Shown here piece after piece: positions 1 through 8,216 of a DNA stretch of 38,069 nt. This DNA is from CAZDIO01 sp964505555 (GTDB lineage Bacteria > Bdellovibrionota_C > UBA2361 > SZUA-149 > CAZDIO01), in contig CAZDIO010000105.1 in the NCBI GenBank assembly GCA_964505555.1, positions 1 to 38,069 of the forward strand, given 5' to 3'. The translations under genes and the position numbers were made by a program. Under the pieces are notes generated by a model. It had not been told where the DNA came from. It saw only the letters and a list, made by a program, of their open reading frames with translations, and did no database searches. Within the stretch, counting starts at the first letter, position 1. Every line of letters starts with the position of its first letter.

Positions 1-231
1 TTGCTATTCAGGGTAGGGCCGTCGCACCTTTTATTTATACGTTGTTTTAAGTCTTACGCTGAGAGAGGGTCGGCCTCTTTCGTTGGGAGCGGAGCGAAGC
101 AATCTCTAATTGCAAATGAGGGTTCGAGATTGCTTCGCTCCGCTCGCAACGACAGAGGCCGACCCTCTCTCAGCGTAAGACTTAAAACAACGTATAAATA
201 AACGGTGCGACGGCACTACCCTGACTCGCAA
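1..231. repeat. long imperfect inverted repeat (106-bp arms)
   Basis: Positions 1-106 pair with 126-231 around a centre at about 116, with 6 mismatches by my count and a 19-base loop. The outer 50 bases of each arm are the 3' ends of two convergent DUF5989 genes. The inner part is a copy of the GCGAAGCAATCTC hairpin also seen near 12.6 kb and 15.9 kb. Pairing still holds at base 1, so the repeat probably continues beyond the window. It may act as a two-way terminator. A fold-back assembly or amplification artefact is also possible. Confidence 0.9.
3..50 (+). CDS. C-terminal tail of a second DUF5989-family protein (partial)
   Basis: The third forward frame reads AIQGRAVAPFIYTLF and then TAA at 48-50. 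This is nearly identical to the C-terminus ASQGSAVAPFIYTLF of the DUF5989 protein on the minus strand at 182-337. The SAVAPFIYTLF ending is characteristic of this small membrane-protein family. Of the four base differences from the other copy, two change an amino acid and two are silent, so both copies may have been under some selection. The rest of the gene lies outside the window. By analogy a second carbamoyltransferase/SxtJ set could lie to the left, but that cannot be seen here. Confidence 0.7.
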   Translation, partial: AIQGRAVAPFIYTLF

Positions 232-337
232 CGATGAGTAAACTAATCAGGAGGCTAAAAAGAACTATCGGTGTAAGCCACCATTTTTTTCTTACCCTAA
301 GAAAATCCCAGATCATTCCCAATTTCGTTTGTGCCAT
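182..337 (-). CDS. DUF5989 family small membrane protein
   Basis: This is a 51-residue protein starting MAQTKLGMIWDFLRVRKKWW, followed by one hydrophobic helix (about residues 21-37) and the ending SAVAPFIYTLF. That architecture (short helical head, RKKWWL-P motif, one membrane segment, APFIYTLF tail) is the DUF5989 family pattern. The ATG at 337 has AGGAG about 12 bases upstream. The gene follows the SxtJ gene with a 31-base gap on the same strand. DUF5989 genes are commonly found next to SxtJ and NodU/CmcH-type carbamoyltransferases, which is exactly the arrangement here. Its biochemical role is not known to me; a small inner-membrane partner is the likely reading. Confidence 0.85.
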   Translation of the reverse strand: MAQTKLGMIWDFLRVRKKWWLTPIVLFSLLISLLIVASQGSAVAPFIYTLF

Positions 338-368
338 AGTGATTCGTTTCTCCTTTATCTCTAAAATC

Positions 369-767
369 TTAATATGGAGTAAAAGGTCTTGTTCCTGGAC
401 CGTTAACTTCTACTGGAATCCAATACGTTTCTTTACTTTTATCAAAAGCCTTTCCTAGCAGATCTTTCTTCGTAAGACGTAAAAATAACCCGATCGGAGT
501 AACTACCAAATAGAACGTCAGAGTGACGATCACAAAGGTCATCACAATCGAAAGAACATGCGCAAGCTTCATCCATGCCCACTCCACTGGCGCAAGAAGA
601 CGGGGAGCAACAAGTCCAAAAAAGAGCAATACGCCCGCGCCAGCAACCAGATAGAAGCCATGCTCTTTATGCCTCCAGAGCATGAGCCCACCAATGATAG
701 CGAAAATAGTCCCAACAACAAACGCAAACTCCCGAAGCTCTGCTGTTGTTTTTTTAATCGAGCTCAT
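369..767 (-). CDS. SxtJ-family membrane protein
   Basis: A 132-residue protein with three clear hydrophobic segments (about residues 15-31, 39-58 and 70-95) and a conserved-looking tail ending YWIPVEVNGPGTRPFTPY-like. Size, topology and the W-x-x-M-A/KLAHVL and TPIGLFLRL motifs match the SxtJ family, named from the saxitoxin cluster, where the gene also sits beside a carbamoyltransferase. Its ATG overlaps the end of the carbamoyltransferase gene by 14 bases, so translation is probably coupled. The function is unestablished. I infer a membrane component working with the carbamoyltransferase and the DUF5989 protein. Confidence 0.85.
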   Translation of the reverse strand: MSSIKKTTAELREFAFVVGTIFAIIGGLMLWRHKEHGFYLVAGAGVLLFFGLVAPRLLAPVEWAWMKLAHVLSIVMTFVIVTLTFYLVVTPIGLFLRLTKKDLLGKAFDKSKETYWIPVEVNGPGTRPFTPY

Positions 768-2640
768 ATTCCTTCCTCCAGTTAATATCCCCGGTGAGAA
801 CTGGCTGTTGGGTTTTGTAGAGTATGCAATCTTCTAAGACGAGAAGATCCATCTCTGTTCTCATGAAACAAAGATAAGCATCCTCAAGTGTGCACACGAT
901 GGGCTCACCACGAACATTAAAAGAGGTATTAATAATCACCCCATAGCCGGTTCGTTTCTTAAACTCTTCAATTACTTGATAGAATGAGGGATGCGTTTCT
1001 TTTTCAACAGTTTGAATTCGTGCTGAATAATCTACATGGGTAATTGCTGGTAGATCGCTTCGTACAACATTTAATTTATCAATTCCAAAAAGGTCCTTCT
1101 CGCTCTCTGTCATCGTTCGCTTTCGTTCCTCTCTGACCGGAGCAACAAGCAACATATAAGGTGAGTCTTGATTGAGCTCAAAATAATCTGAGACACATTC
1201 ACGAAGACACGCAGGAGCAAAGGGACGAAAGGACTCTCGATTTTTAATCTTTAAATTCATCACCTTCTGCATCGTGTGGCTTCGTGGATCCCCAAGAATG
1301 CTTCGTGCGCCAAGTGATCGCGGACCAAACTCCATCCGACCAGAAAACCAGCCGACGACCTTTTCCTCTGCGAGAGCTTGAGCCACCTGAGAGTTTACCT
1401 CTTCTCGACTAAAACGCTGATAGACCAAGTGGCGACTCTGTAACCACTCCTCGACCTGCTCTCCCGTATAGCTTGGTCCGAGATACGACCCGCGTTGAAG
1501 ATCCCGTCTGTAATCAACTTTTCGTGCGCCACCAACCACCTGATGCCACGCAAAGAGCGCAGCACCTAAGGCACCTCCTGCATCGCCAGCAGCGGGTTGA
1601 ATCCAGATTTCATCAAAGATATTTTCTCGAAGTATCTTTCCATTCGCCACACAATTAAGCGCAACTCCTCCTGCAAGACAGAGATTCCTTTCTCCCGTCT
1701 CTTTTCGCACATGTCGTGCAATACGGAGCATGACCTCTTCAGTAACTTCCTGAATGGAACTCGCGAGATCCATCTCTCGTTGAGAGAGTTTTGATTCGCG
1801 CTGGCGAGGAGGTCCGCCAAAAAGTTTATGAAATTTTTCAGAGGTCATTGTTAACCCCTGACAGTAATTGAAGTACTCCATATTCATTCGAAACGAACCG
1901 TCTTTTCGAAGATCAATCAGGTGTTCAAGGATTAAATCTTTGTATTTTGGCTCGCCATACGGGGCAAGACCCATCACTTTGTATTCACCAGAGTTCACCT
2001 TGAAACCGGTGTAGTAAGTAAACGCTGAATAAAGGAGTCCTAAACTGTGCGGGAAACGAAGCTCGTACTGAAGATCGATAGTGTTCCCTACCCCTATCCC
2101 CCATGAGGTTGTTGCCCATTCGCCAACACCATCCATCGTCAACACAGCTGCTCGTTGAAAAGGCGAGGGGAAAAATGCAGAGGCAGCATGCGATTGGTGG
2201 TGCTCTGGATAAATCAGATCTCCTTCATATCCAACTTCCTTCTTAATCAGATCTCCCATCCAGAGTTTTTCTTTCAACCATAAAGGCATTGCCTTCGTAA
2301 ACGAGCGAATCCCAAAAGGCGCATAGGAGAGATATGTTTCAAGAAGCCTCTCAAACTTGATCCAAGGTTTATCGTAAAAACACACATAGGAGAGATCTTC
2401 CGCTTTAATGTTCGCCGCTTCTAAACAGAAATTTAATGCATGCGTAGGGAAGTTATGATCGTGTTTTTTTCTTGTAAAACGCTCCTCTTGGGCAGCCGCA
2501 ACGATCTCGCCATCACGAAGAATGCAAGCTGCCGAATCGTGATAGAAGGCGGAGATGCCAAGAATATAGCGACCATCTTTTTGATTCTGTGTAGATGGAA
2601 TGTCCCGTTTGGTCTCGGAGTGGAGTTTGCCGTTTAACAT
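754..2640 (-). CDS. NodU/CmcH-family O-carbamoyltransferase
   Basis: Enzymes of this family transfer a carbamoyl group from carbamoyl phosphate to a hydroxyl of a sugar or secondary metabolite. The N-terminal Kae1/HSP70-like domain begins at YILGISAFYHDSAACIL and includes EERFTRKKHD and the metal-binding-type HHQSHAASAFF. The C-terminal CmcH/NodU domain contains GWFSGRMEFGPRSLGARSI and ends with INTSFNVRGEPIV. I chose ATG at 2640 (628 residues), which has AGGG 9 bases upstream. A TTG at 2679 would add 13 residues and touch the apaG stop codon, but has no visible ribosome site. Even so the protein has about 23 residues before the usual family start. It leads the SxtJ-DUF5989 set. The acceptor substrate cannot be told from the sequence. 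Confidence 0.93.
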   Translation of the reverse strand: MLNGKLHSETKRDIPSTQNQKDGRYILGISAFYHDSAACILRDGEIVAAAQEERFTRKKHDHNFPTHALNFCLEAANIKAEDLSYVCFYDKPWIKFERLLETYLSYAPFGIRSFTKAMPLWLKEKLWMGDLIKKEVGYEGDLIYPEHHQSHAASAFFPSPFQRAAVLTMDGVGEWATTSWGIGVGNTIDLQYELRFPHSLGLLYSAFTYYTGFKVNSGEYKVMGLAPYGEPKYKDLILEHLIDLRKDGSFRMNMEYFNYCQGLTMTSEKFHKLFGGPPRQRESKLSQREMDLASSIQEVTEEVMLRIARHVRKETGERNLCLAGGVALNCVANGKILRENIFDEIWIQPAAGDAGGALGAALFAWHQVVGGARKVDYRRDLQRGSYLGPSYTGEQVEEWLQSRHLVYQRFSREEVNSQVAQALAEEKVVGWFSGRMEFGPRSLGARSILGDPRSHTMQKVMNLKIKNRESFRPFAPACLRECVSDYFELNQDSPYMLLVAPVREERKRTMTESEKDLFGIDKLNVVRSDLPAITHVDYSARIQTVEKETHPSFYQVIEEFKKRTGYGVIINTSFNVRGEPIVCTLEDAYLCFMRTEMDLLVLEDCILYKTQQPVLTGDINWRKEYELD

Positions 2641-2675
2641 TGAGCGTTTCCCTAGAGCGAGTTCTGCGAATCGAT

Positions 2676-3083
2676 TCAATGAATTACTTGCGGATCGATT
2701 AGGTCGAAACGAGGGATAACTACATCAAACGCCTCTCCGTTATCGTCGCAAAAAGTATAGGTTCCATACATGGAGCCTACTGAGTCTTTTATAACAGTAC
2801 CGCTTGTATACTGAAACCCTTCGCCGGGCTGAAGTATCGGTTGCTCCCCGACAACCCCATCACCAACAACTTCTGTAATAGGTACTCCCCCTGAGCTTAC
2901 ATACCAATGGCGGGAGAGAAGCTGCACCGTTTTGTTGCTATGATTCTCAATCGTAACGGTATAAGCGAAAGCGTATTCCTGCTCTGTTGTCGAAGAATGT
3001 TCCGATAAGTACTGAGGATGAACAGTGATCTTTATACCCCCTGTCTCCTCCGTATATGTTTGCATCTCAATTGCTTTTACCAT
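2676..3083 (-). CDS. apaG: ApaG protein
   Basis: A 135-residue, single-domain ApaG protein (family length about 125). Visible hallmarks are YAFAYTVTIENHS, the LLSRHWYV strand, GVVGEQPILQPGEGFQYTSG and GSMYGTY. The fold is fibronectin-III-like and the family is linked to Co/Mg tolerance in enterobacteria, but its molecular role is unclear. The ATG at 3083 has no strong ribosome site. An internal ATG at codon 7 (3065) would still leave the whole domain. The stop codon touches the possible TTG start of the carbamoyltransferase, so the four minus-strand genes may be one transcript. Confidence 0.95.
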   Translation of the reverse strand: MVKAIEMQTYTEETGGIKITVHPQYLSEHSSTTEQEYAFAYTVTIENHSNKTVQLLSRHWYVSSGGVPITEVVGDGVVGEQPILQPGEGFQYTSGTVIKDSVGSMYGTYTFCDDNGEAFDVVIPRFDLIDPQVIH

Positions 3084-3187
3084 GAGGAAAACTATTAAAT
3101 CTGTTTGATGATTTATGCAAGCAAAGCTCTAGAAACAGACCGAATTGGCTTCTTTCCAATACCTAGAAGATGTGAAATAGTTTTTAA

Positions 3188-3964
3188 ATGAACCGAGTTC
3201 TCCGTTTCACCTTCATTCTTTGGGTTATTCTTCTGCCGATCAGTGCTAACGCAGAGGAAGAGATCTATGATCCCCTTGAGCCGCTCAATCGTAAGATCTT
3301 CTGGCTTAATGATAAACTTGATATTTACCTCTTTGAACCCGTAGCTTCCGGGTATGATTATATCATGCCTGATGTTGCCCAGCGGAGTGTGGGAAACTTC
3401 TTTGATAACATTCGCTATCCTATTTTTCTTGTCAGCGATCTTGTGCAATTTAAATTCAAACAAGCGGGGGTTCATAGTGGGCGGTTTGTAATCAACACCA
3501 CCCTCGGCGTTCTTGGTCTTTTTGATGTCGCAAAACATTTTGGACTCGAACCTGAAGAGGAAGATTTTGGTATCGCACTTGGATATCATGGAACTCCAAG
3601 TGGTCCCTATCTAGTCCTTCCATTACTTGGCCCATCAAATTTTCGAGATACCTTTGGTCTCATTGTCGATTCATTTCTCAATCCGGTCTACTATATTGAT
3701 CCCGCAGAGGTAACCTATGGTATGCGTGCCTTGGAATTTGTAAATATACGAGCGGATCTCCTTGAAGCAATTAAGACCGGGAAAGACAGCTCTCTTGATT
3801 TCTACCTTTTTGCTCAAGCCGTTTACTACCAACGACGCTCCGCTCTTATCTATGACGGGGAGGCTCCACGCGAGGGATCCCATGAAGGAGATACAACCGA
3901 GGAAGAGAGCTTCAACGAATATGACGATGAAGAAGAAATTGAGATTACTGATGAGGTAAAGTAG
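3188..3964 (+). CDS. mlaA: MlaA/VacJ-family outer-membrane lipid-asymmetry protein
   Basis: A 258-residue protein with a 22-residue signal peptide (cleavage expected after ISANA) and then the MlaA core: YDPLEPLNRKIFWLND, the DVAQRSVGNFFDNIRYP region, RFVINTTLGVLGLFDVAKHFG, and EEDFGIALGYHG..GPYLVLPLLGPSN. In proteobacteria MlaA removes misplaced phospholipids from the outer leaflet of the outer membrane and hands them to MlaC. No Cys follows the signal peptide, so unlike E. coli MlaA this is probably not a lipoprotein. The tail (about residues 225-258) is strongly acidic. No other mla genes are nearby. Its 3' end overlaps the convergent protease gene by 20 bases. Confidence 0.93.
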   Translation: MNRVLRFTFILWVILLPISANAEEEIYDPLEPLNRKIFWLNDKLDIYLFEPVASGYDYIMPDVAQRSVGNFFDNIRYPIFLVSDLVQFKFKQAGVHSGRFVINTTLGVLGLFDVAKHFGLEPEEEDFGIALGYHGTPSGPYLVLPLLGPSNFRDTFGLIVDSFLNPVYYIDPAEVTYGMRALEFVNIRADLLEAIKTGKDSSLDFYLFAQAVYYQRRSALIYDGEAPREGSHEGDTTEEESFNEYDDEEEIEITDEVK

Positions 3965-5138
3965 GGGTGGTAACAACGAGAGATACCTTCTCTCCATACA
4001 TACTGAGTTTTTTTACCCTATGTTCTTTTTTTGAGTGTGTTTCTTGTTTTTCAATTTTTTTCATCACCTCTTCCATTGCCTCATAAAATTTTCGTGCTTT
4101 GTCATTTGTTGACCAGAGCGTTATCCAAAGCACTGAATACTCTCCTGCTGTTGGTGAAAGGGTAACACGATCTCCTCTAAGCCCTTCAGCGATCTCAAAA
4201 GCACGGTGATCATCTATATAGGTTGCCAAAAAAGAAGCGATAAGAAATTCGCCAAGAGAATCTTTAAAAAGGGGGTTTTCTAGTTCAGATAGAACCCTTG
4301 CACCCGACGGTTGGTTGTTTTTTATTCGTTCCAGATAACGCTGCGGATGAAGAATTTCACCTGTCGATTGGGGAGGATTGGAAAATACTCTCTCATATTC
4401 AGCCCCTTCCAACTCTCGACGCAACGTGCAAACAAACTCAAGCCCATACGTGTATGGAAAGCTCATCATCCACTCAAAAATCTGAACTTCACCTTGAACT
4501 ACTTCATAAAACATCCGCTGCTTCTGTCGAGAAAGAAATTCATCATCAGCTGTTTTGCTCGCAGGAAGACAGCTGAGATTTTTCAAACTTCGATATAAAA
4601 CAAGCTGAGCATCGCCTTCTATAAACGAGAGCCGAGAAAGAAGTTCATCACTTGAAAAATCCCCTTCGGTGAAAGCTTCAAGATCGTAGTATTGATCCTG
4701 GAGTGCATGGGTTAGTTCATGGATGATTACCTTTTTTGCTGCTCGCTTTGGGGTATCTTCAGGCATGACATATTGTTCCTTTAGCGGATCGTAGTAGCCG
4801 GCTATCCGCTCCGTATAGAGCGCGAGAATCCCTTTTTTATACGAATAGTTTGAGGGGAGTAGTCCCAGAAGCTTCCATACGCTCTCTTCATAATAAAGTC
4901 GTTCCGCGGGGTTGTTTTTTTCAAACGACACATGCAGGTGCTTTTTAATTTGCTCCTCTGTCGCGACTCTACAACTTACTGGCTCTTGAAATTCCAACCC
5001 GCGGATCGCACTTACCTGTGAAATAATCGTCGGTGAAATAGAACACCCACTCCCTGTCGCACATCCTGAGCACTCTAAAAACAAGCCGATCCCTAGTAAG
5101 AGAGCGCCCTTGTTGATGATTTTTTTTATCTGATCCAT
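3945..5138 (-). CDS. putative exported zinc metallopeptidase (lipoprotein-like)
   Basis: A 397-residue protein. The first 26 residues form a hydrophobic signal ending FLECSGC, which resembles a weak lipobox, so a lipoprotein is plausible. The catalytic signature is HELTHALQDQYYDLEAF at residues 140-156 (HExxH at 140-144), with a likely third zinc ligand in FIEGDAQLV (Glu174). The preceding RIAGYYDPLKEQYVMPED strand is typical of this gluzincin-like family. The natural substrate is unknown. The gene stands alone, convergent with mlaA. I am confident of the peptidase fold but not of its role. Confidence 0.75.
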   Translation of the reverse strand: MDQIKKIINKGALLLGIGLFLECSGCATGSGCSISPTIISQVSAIRGLEFQEPVSCRVATEEQIKKHLHVSFEKNNPAERLYYEESVWKLLGLLPSNYSYKKGILALYTERIAGYYDPLKEQYVMPEDTPKRAAKKVIIHELTHALQDQYYDLEAFTEGDFSSDELLSRLSFIEGDAQLVLYRSLKNLSCLPASKTADDEFLSRQKQRMFYEVVQGEVQIFEWMMSFPYTYGLEFVCTLRRELEGAEYERVFSNPPQSTGEILHPQRYLERIKNNQPSGARVLSELENPLFKDSLGEFLIASFLATYIDDHRAFEIAEGLRGDRVTLSPTAGEYSVLWITLWSTNDKARKFYEAMEEVMKKIEKQETHSKKEHRVKKLSMYGEKVSLVVTTPTLPHQ

Positions 5139-5284
5139 CCTATTTCAAACACATCATTATCATTAAACCACTTTCCTTCTGCCATCATTAAGAAAAAAGC
5201 TGAAGCAATTTCCTCTTTCTGTGGACTTGAGATCAAACGCAGCGCCTTAGGCGACACAAACAGGTTTCATTATAGAGGTTTTGT

Positions 5285-5623
5285 ATGTACAAAGATATTC
5301 TTGCAAAACTATACGCTTCACTACAATCACTTGAGAAGTGCTTACACAACTCAAAGCAGATGTTGAGCGTTCAAAAGCAACAGCCATCACTCCTCTGGCA
5401 AACTATCGACCAACAAGAAAGCGTCCTCCAACACATGCGTCGCGTGCTGACTATCTTACAATTTGAATTTGCCAAGGAAAACTGGACTGGGATTGCAAGA
5501 CAAATCCAACTCTTTACCGGACTACAAGACATGGTCCGGCCAGATATTATGTTCACCTTCGCAGCGCTGGCAAACAATGAAGTCGCTCTTCAGGTGTCGG
5601 ATTCTGATTTACCTGCTCATTAA
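5285..5623 (+). CDS. hypothetical protein, small and mostly helical
   Basis: A 112-residue protein with no family that I recognise. It is predicted from composition to be largely alpha-helical (YKDILAKLYASLQSLEKCL, then QQESVLQHMRRVLTILQFEF), with no signal peptide or membrane segment. GAGG lies about 10 bases before the ATG, and the frame is open from there to TAA. It sits alone between a divergent protease gene and a convergent PLP-enzyme gene. A small chaperone-like or FlgN/FliT-like helical protein would fit the shape, but there is no motif evidence for that. Confidence 0.6.
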   Translation: MYKDILAKLYASLQSLEKCLHNSKQMLSVQKQQPSLLWQTIDQQESVLQHMRRVLTILQFEFAKENWTGIARQIQLFTGLQDMVRPDIMFTFAALANNEVALQVSDSDLPAH

Positions 5624-5667
5624 GATTCTATCGCTGTAGTCGAGAAGAGAATTACACAAAGTTCTCC

Positions 5668-6846
5668 TTATTCCCGTGATGAATCTAATGCTCCTCGCAG
5701 ATCTTCAATAAGATCCTCCACATCCTCAATTCCTACGGACAATCTTACAAACCCATCCGATATTCCAAGTTGCAATCTTAAATCTGACGGCACTGAGGCA
5801 TGGGTCATAATAGCTGGATGCTCAATTAAAGATTCAACACCACCTAAACTCTCCGCCAAAGAAAATAGCTTCACCCGCTCAAGGAATTTTTGAGAGCGCG
5901 CTAATCCCCCCTTAAGAACAACGCTTATCATTCCCCCACTATCTCGCATCTGCTTTTTTGCAAGCACATATTGAGGATGTGTTTCAAGTCCAGGATAGAT
6001 AACCTTCTCTAAATCTTCCCGCTGAGAAAGAAACGCCACCACCTGTTTTGCATTTTTACAATGTTGTTCCATTCGAATCGCAAGAGTTTTTGTTGAGCGA
6101 AGTAACAAAAACGAATCCATCGGCGAAGGAACAGCGCCAACAGCGTTTTGAAGAAAATATAATTTTTCAGCTAGCCTTTGATCGTTCACAATCAAGGCTC
6201 CACCGATTACGTCTGAGTGCCCACCAAGATATTTGGTGCTGGAGTGTAGTACAATATCTGCCCCAAAAAGGAGCGGTTGTTGGAGATACGGTGAAGCAAA
6301 CGTATTATCCACCGCCACAAGCACTTTCTTCTCATGGGCACGAGCTGAGATCTCTTTGAGATCTATAATCTTCAGCATCGGGTTCGTAGGAGTCTCCACC
6401 CAGACCAGTTTTGTCTTTTCTGTAAACGCATTTCGGAATGCTGCAAGGTCGGTAAGATCCACAAACGTAAAATTAATGCCAAGCCTACGAAACACCTTAT
6501 CAAAGAGCCGAAAAGTTCCCCCGTAAACATCATCTGAACAGATCACATGATCTCCCGCCTCAAACAGATGCATAACGGTATCTGCCGCCGCACATCCCGA
6601 AGCAAAGCAGAGACCATACTTTCCTTTTTCAAGCGCAGCGAGATTCTCCTCCAAAGCGGTTCTTGTTGGATTTTTTGTGCGAGAATATTCATACCCTTGA
6701 TGAACTCCCGGACTTTTTTGCACATAGGTAGTGCTAAGATAAACTGGGGTCATGATCGCCCCGTTCCCAGGCGCTGGTGCTTGACCAGCATGGATCGCCA
6801 ATGTCGAAAACCCTAACTCTTTCCCATTATTCGCTGCTTTTTTCAT
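5668..6846 (-). CDS. trans-sulfuration PLP enzyme (cystathionine gamma-synthase/lyase type)
   Basis: A Cys/Met-metabolism PLP enzyme of 392 residues from the ATG at 6846. Hallmarks are STLAIHAGQ, PVYLSTTYVQ, YEYSRTKNPTR, the SGCAAADTV turn, VWVETPTNPMLKIIDL, VDNTFASPYLQQPL, and the Schiff-base lysine in SSTKYLGGHSDV (Lys205 in this numbering). It would interconvert cysteine, homocysteine and cystathionine. Sequence alone does not separate synthase, beta-lyase and gamma-lyase activity. A TTG at 6894 would add 16 poorly supported residues rich in lysine, so I prefer the ATG. It stands alone, divergent from the binding-protein gene at 6985. A role in supplying cysteine for bacillithiol is possible. 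Confidence 0.92.
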   Translation of the reverse strand: MKKAANNGKELGFSTLAIHAGQAPAPGNGAIMTPVYLSTTYVQKSPGVHQGYEYSRTKNPTRTALEENLAALEKGKYGLCFASGCAAADTVMHLFEAGDHVICSDDVYGGTFRLFDKVFRRLGINFTFVDLTDLAAFRNAFTEKTKLVWVETPTNPMLKIIDLKEISARAHEKKVLVAVDNTFASPYLQQPLLFGADIVLHSSTKYLGGHSDVIGGALIVNDQRLAEKLYFLQNAVGAVPSPMDSFLLLRSTKTLAIRMEQHCKNAKQVVAFLSQREDLEKVIYPGLETHPQYVLAKKQMRDSGGMISVVLKGGLARSQKFLERVKLFSLAESLGGVESLIEHPAIMTHASVPSDLRLQLGISDGFVRLSVGIEDVEDLIEDLRGALDSSRE

Positions 6847-6984
6847 GGATTTTCTCAAAATAACAATATTTTTTAGCTTTTTCTTCTCTTTCAAGAATTT
6901 AGAAGGAGTAAACTTGAGTTTCTCTACTTCCGTGTCATATGTATCACACTGCGACCTGGCCGCCTATGCACACATTGGAGCTTT

Positions 6985-8064
6985 ATGAAAAATATTTTCT
7001 CTGTTTTTTTCTCCGTCGTTTTTCTTCTTAGTTGTCCTCATATCGGAAGTTGCGAAAACCTGATTCCGCCACTTCGTGTAGGGGTGATCCTTCCTTTTAC
7101 AGGGGACGCAGCAAGCGTTGGAGAATCACTGAGAAACGCGATGAATCTTGCGCTTAGTGAACTGCCTCCTGATGTTCAGAAAAAAATAGTGTTACTGTTT
7201 GAAGATGATCGCATGGTACCGGTCAATACCGTCTCGGCATTTCAAAAGCTTGTCTCTGTCAATAAAATAGATCTTGTAGTGACAGCCTCCTCTGGAACAT
7301 CAAACGCCGTGTCTCCACTTGCAGAGAGGATGAAACTCCCTCATGTAGCAATTGCGTCGGATAAAAAAGTGGTGGAAGGAAGACAGTATGTGGTGAATTT
7401 CTTTGTCACCCCAGAAGAAGAGGTACGAGTAGTAATCGATGAGGCAAAGAGACGCAATTATAAAAAAATAGCGCGAATCATTAGTCTTACTGATGGTGCG
7501 GTCGCAACCAAGAAAGCTTTTGATGATCTCAACCACAACAGCCTTCAAGTCATTCTTGATGAGGAGTATCCTCTTGAGGTAAAAGATTTTCGAACCTACC
7601 TCACCAAAGTTCGCTCACGATCCGATCTCGATGGTATTCTTGTTATGCTCTTTCCTGGACAGCTAGGAATGTTTGCAAAACAGGCACGTGATATGGGAAT
7701 TAAAGCTCCTCTTTTTGGAGTTGAGTTCTTTGAAGATGCCAATGAAGTAAAAGCCTCTGGTGGAGCGCTGGTTGGTTGTTGGTATGTAAATGTCGATGAT
7801 CCAACAGATGTTTTTCTTAAGAAATTCATGGATCGCCATCCTGGAACCTCTTTATTTGCGGCATCAAATGGATATGATCTCATTTACCTTTTAGCCGAAG
7901 CCCTAAAAACAGAATCTGATCGGGAAGGAATAAATAAATTTCTTCACTCCGTAAAAAACTTCACTGGCGCACTGGGAACATACTCAGCGTCTGGGGATAA
8001 CCGCTTCACCTTGCCAGCAACCGTGAAGGAAGTTACGGCAGATGGGTTTAAGAAGATTCGGTAA
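6985..8064 (+). CDS. ABC transporter substrate-binding protein (LivJ/LivK type), copy 1
   Basis: A 359-residue periplasmic-binding-protein type I domain after a signal peptide of about 23-26 residues (LLSCPHIGSC leaves open either lipid modification or ordinary cleavage). The mature part starts RVGVILPFTGDAASVGES, and the hinge region FEDDRMVPVNTVSAFQKL is typical. It is a clear paralogue of the product of 10796-11878: both have NTVSAFxKL, PGQLGxFAKQA and DEVKAS/NEVKAS. It is convergent with livG, with the 34-bp-arm hairpin at 8102-8184 between. The ligand (amino acid or other small acid) cannot be assigned. Confidence 0.9.
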   Translation: MKNIFSVFFSVVFLLSCPHIGSCENLIPPLRVGVILPFTGDAASVGESLRNAMNLALSELPPDVQKKIVLLFEDDRMVPVNTVSAFQKLVSVNKIDLVVTASSGTSNAVSPLAERMKLPHVAIASDKKVVEGRQYVVNFFVTPEEEVRVVIDEAKRRNYKKIARIISLTDGAVATKKAFDDLNHNSLQVILDEEYPLEVKDFRTYLTKVRSRSDLDGILVMLFPGQLGMFAKQARDMGIKAPLFGVEFFEDANEVKASGGALVGCWYVNVDDPTDVFLKKFMDRHPGTSLFAASNGYDLIYLLAEALKTESDREGINKFLHSVKNFTGALGTYSASGDNRFTLPATVKEVTADGFKKIR

Positions 8065-8101
8065 TAGAAGATTTGCTTCCTTTCTTACTTAGCTTTTTTA
8101 A

Positions 8102-8184
8102 TTGAACACAGAGTTTCACAGGGTTGCACAGAGTTTAAATTTTTTCTCTTAACTCTGTGTAACCCTGTGAAACTCTGTGTTCAA
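8102..8184. terminator. 34-bp-arm hairpin, probable two-way terminator
   Basis: The arms at 8102-8135 and 8151-8184 pair with one mismatch around a 15-base loop that contains a T run. Each arm is itself built of near-repeats of the CACAGAGTTTCACAGGGTT type. It lies between two convergent genes, so it can end transcription from both sides. Similar CACAGAG palindromes are dispersed repeats in many bacterial genomes, so this may be a repeat recruited as a terminator. Confidence 0.8.
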
Positions 8185-8216
8185 ACCAAAGTACATCAGA
8201 AGCAAGATGAAAAGCT

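Noticed and set aside
121..135. tRNA-like GGTTCGAGATT motif in the hairpin repeats
   Set aside because: It resembles a T-loop, but there is no acceptor stem or anticodon arm. The same string recurs in the 15.9-kb copy as part of the repeat.
3113..3589. 158-codon minus-strand frame opposite mlaA
   Set aside because: It lies wholly antisense to a clear MlaA coding sequence, has no recognisable family and no ribosome site.
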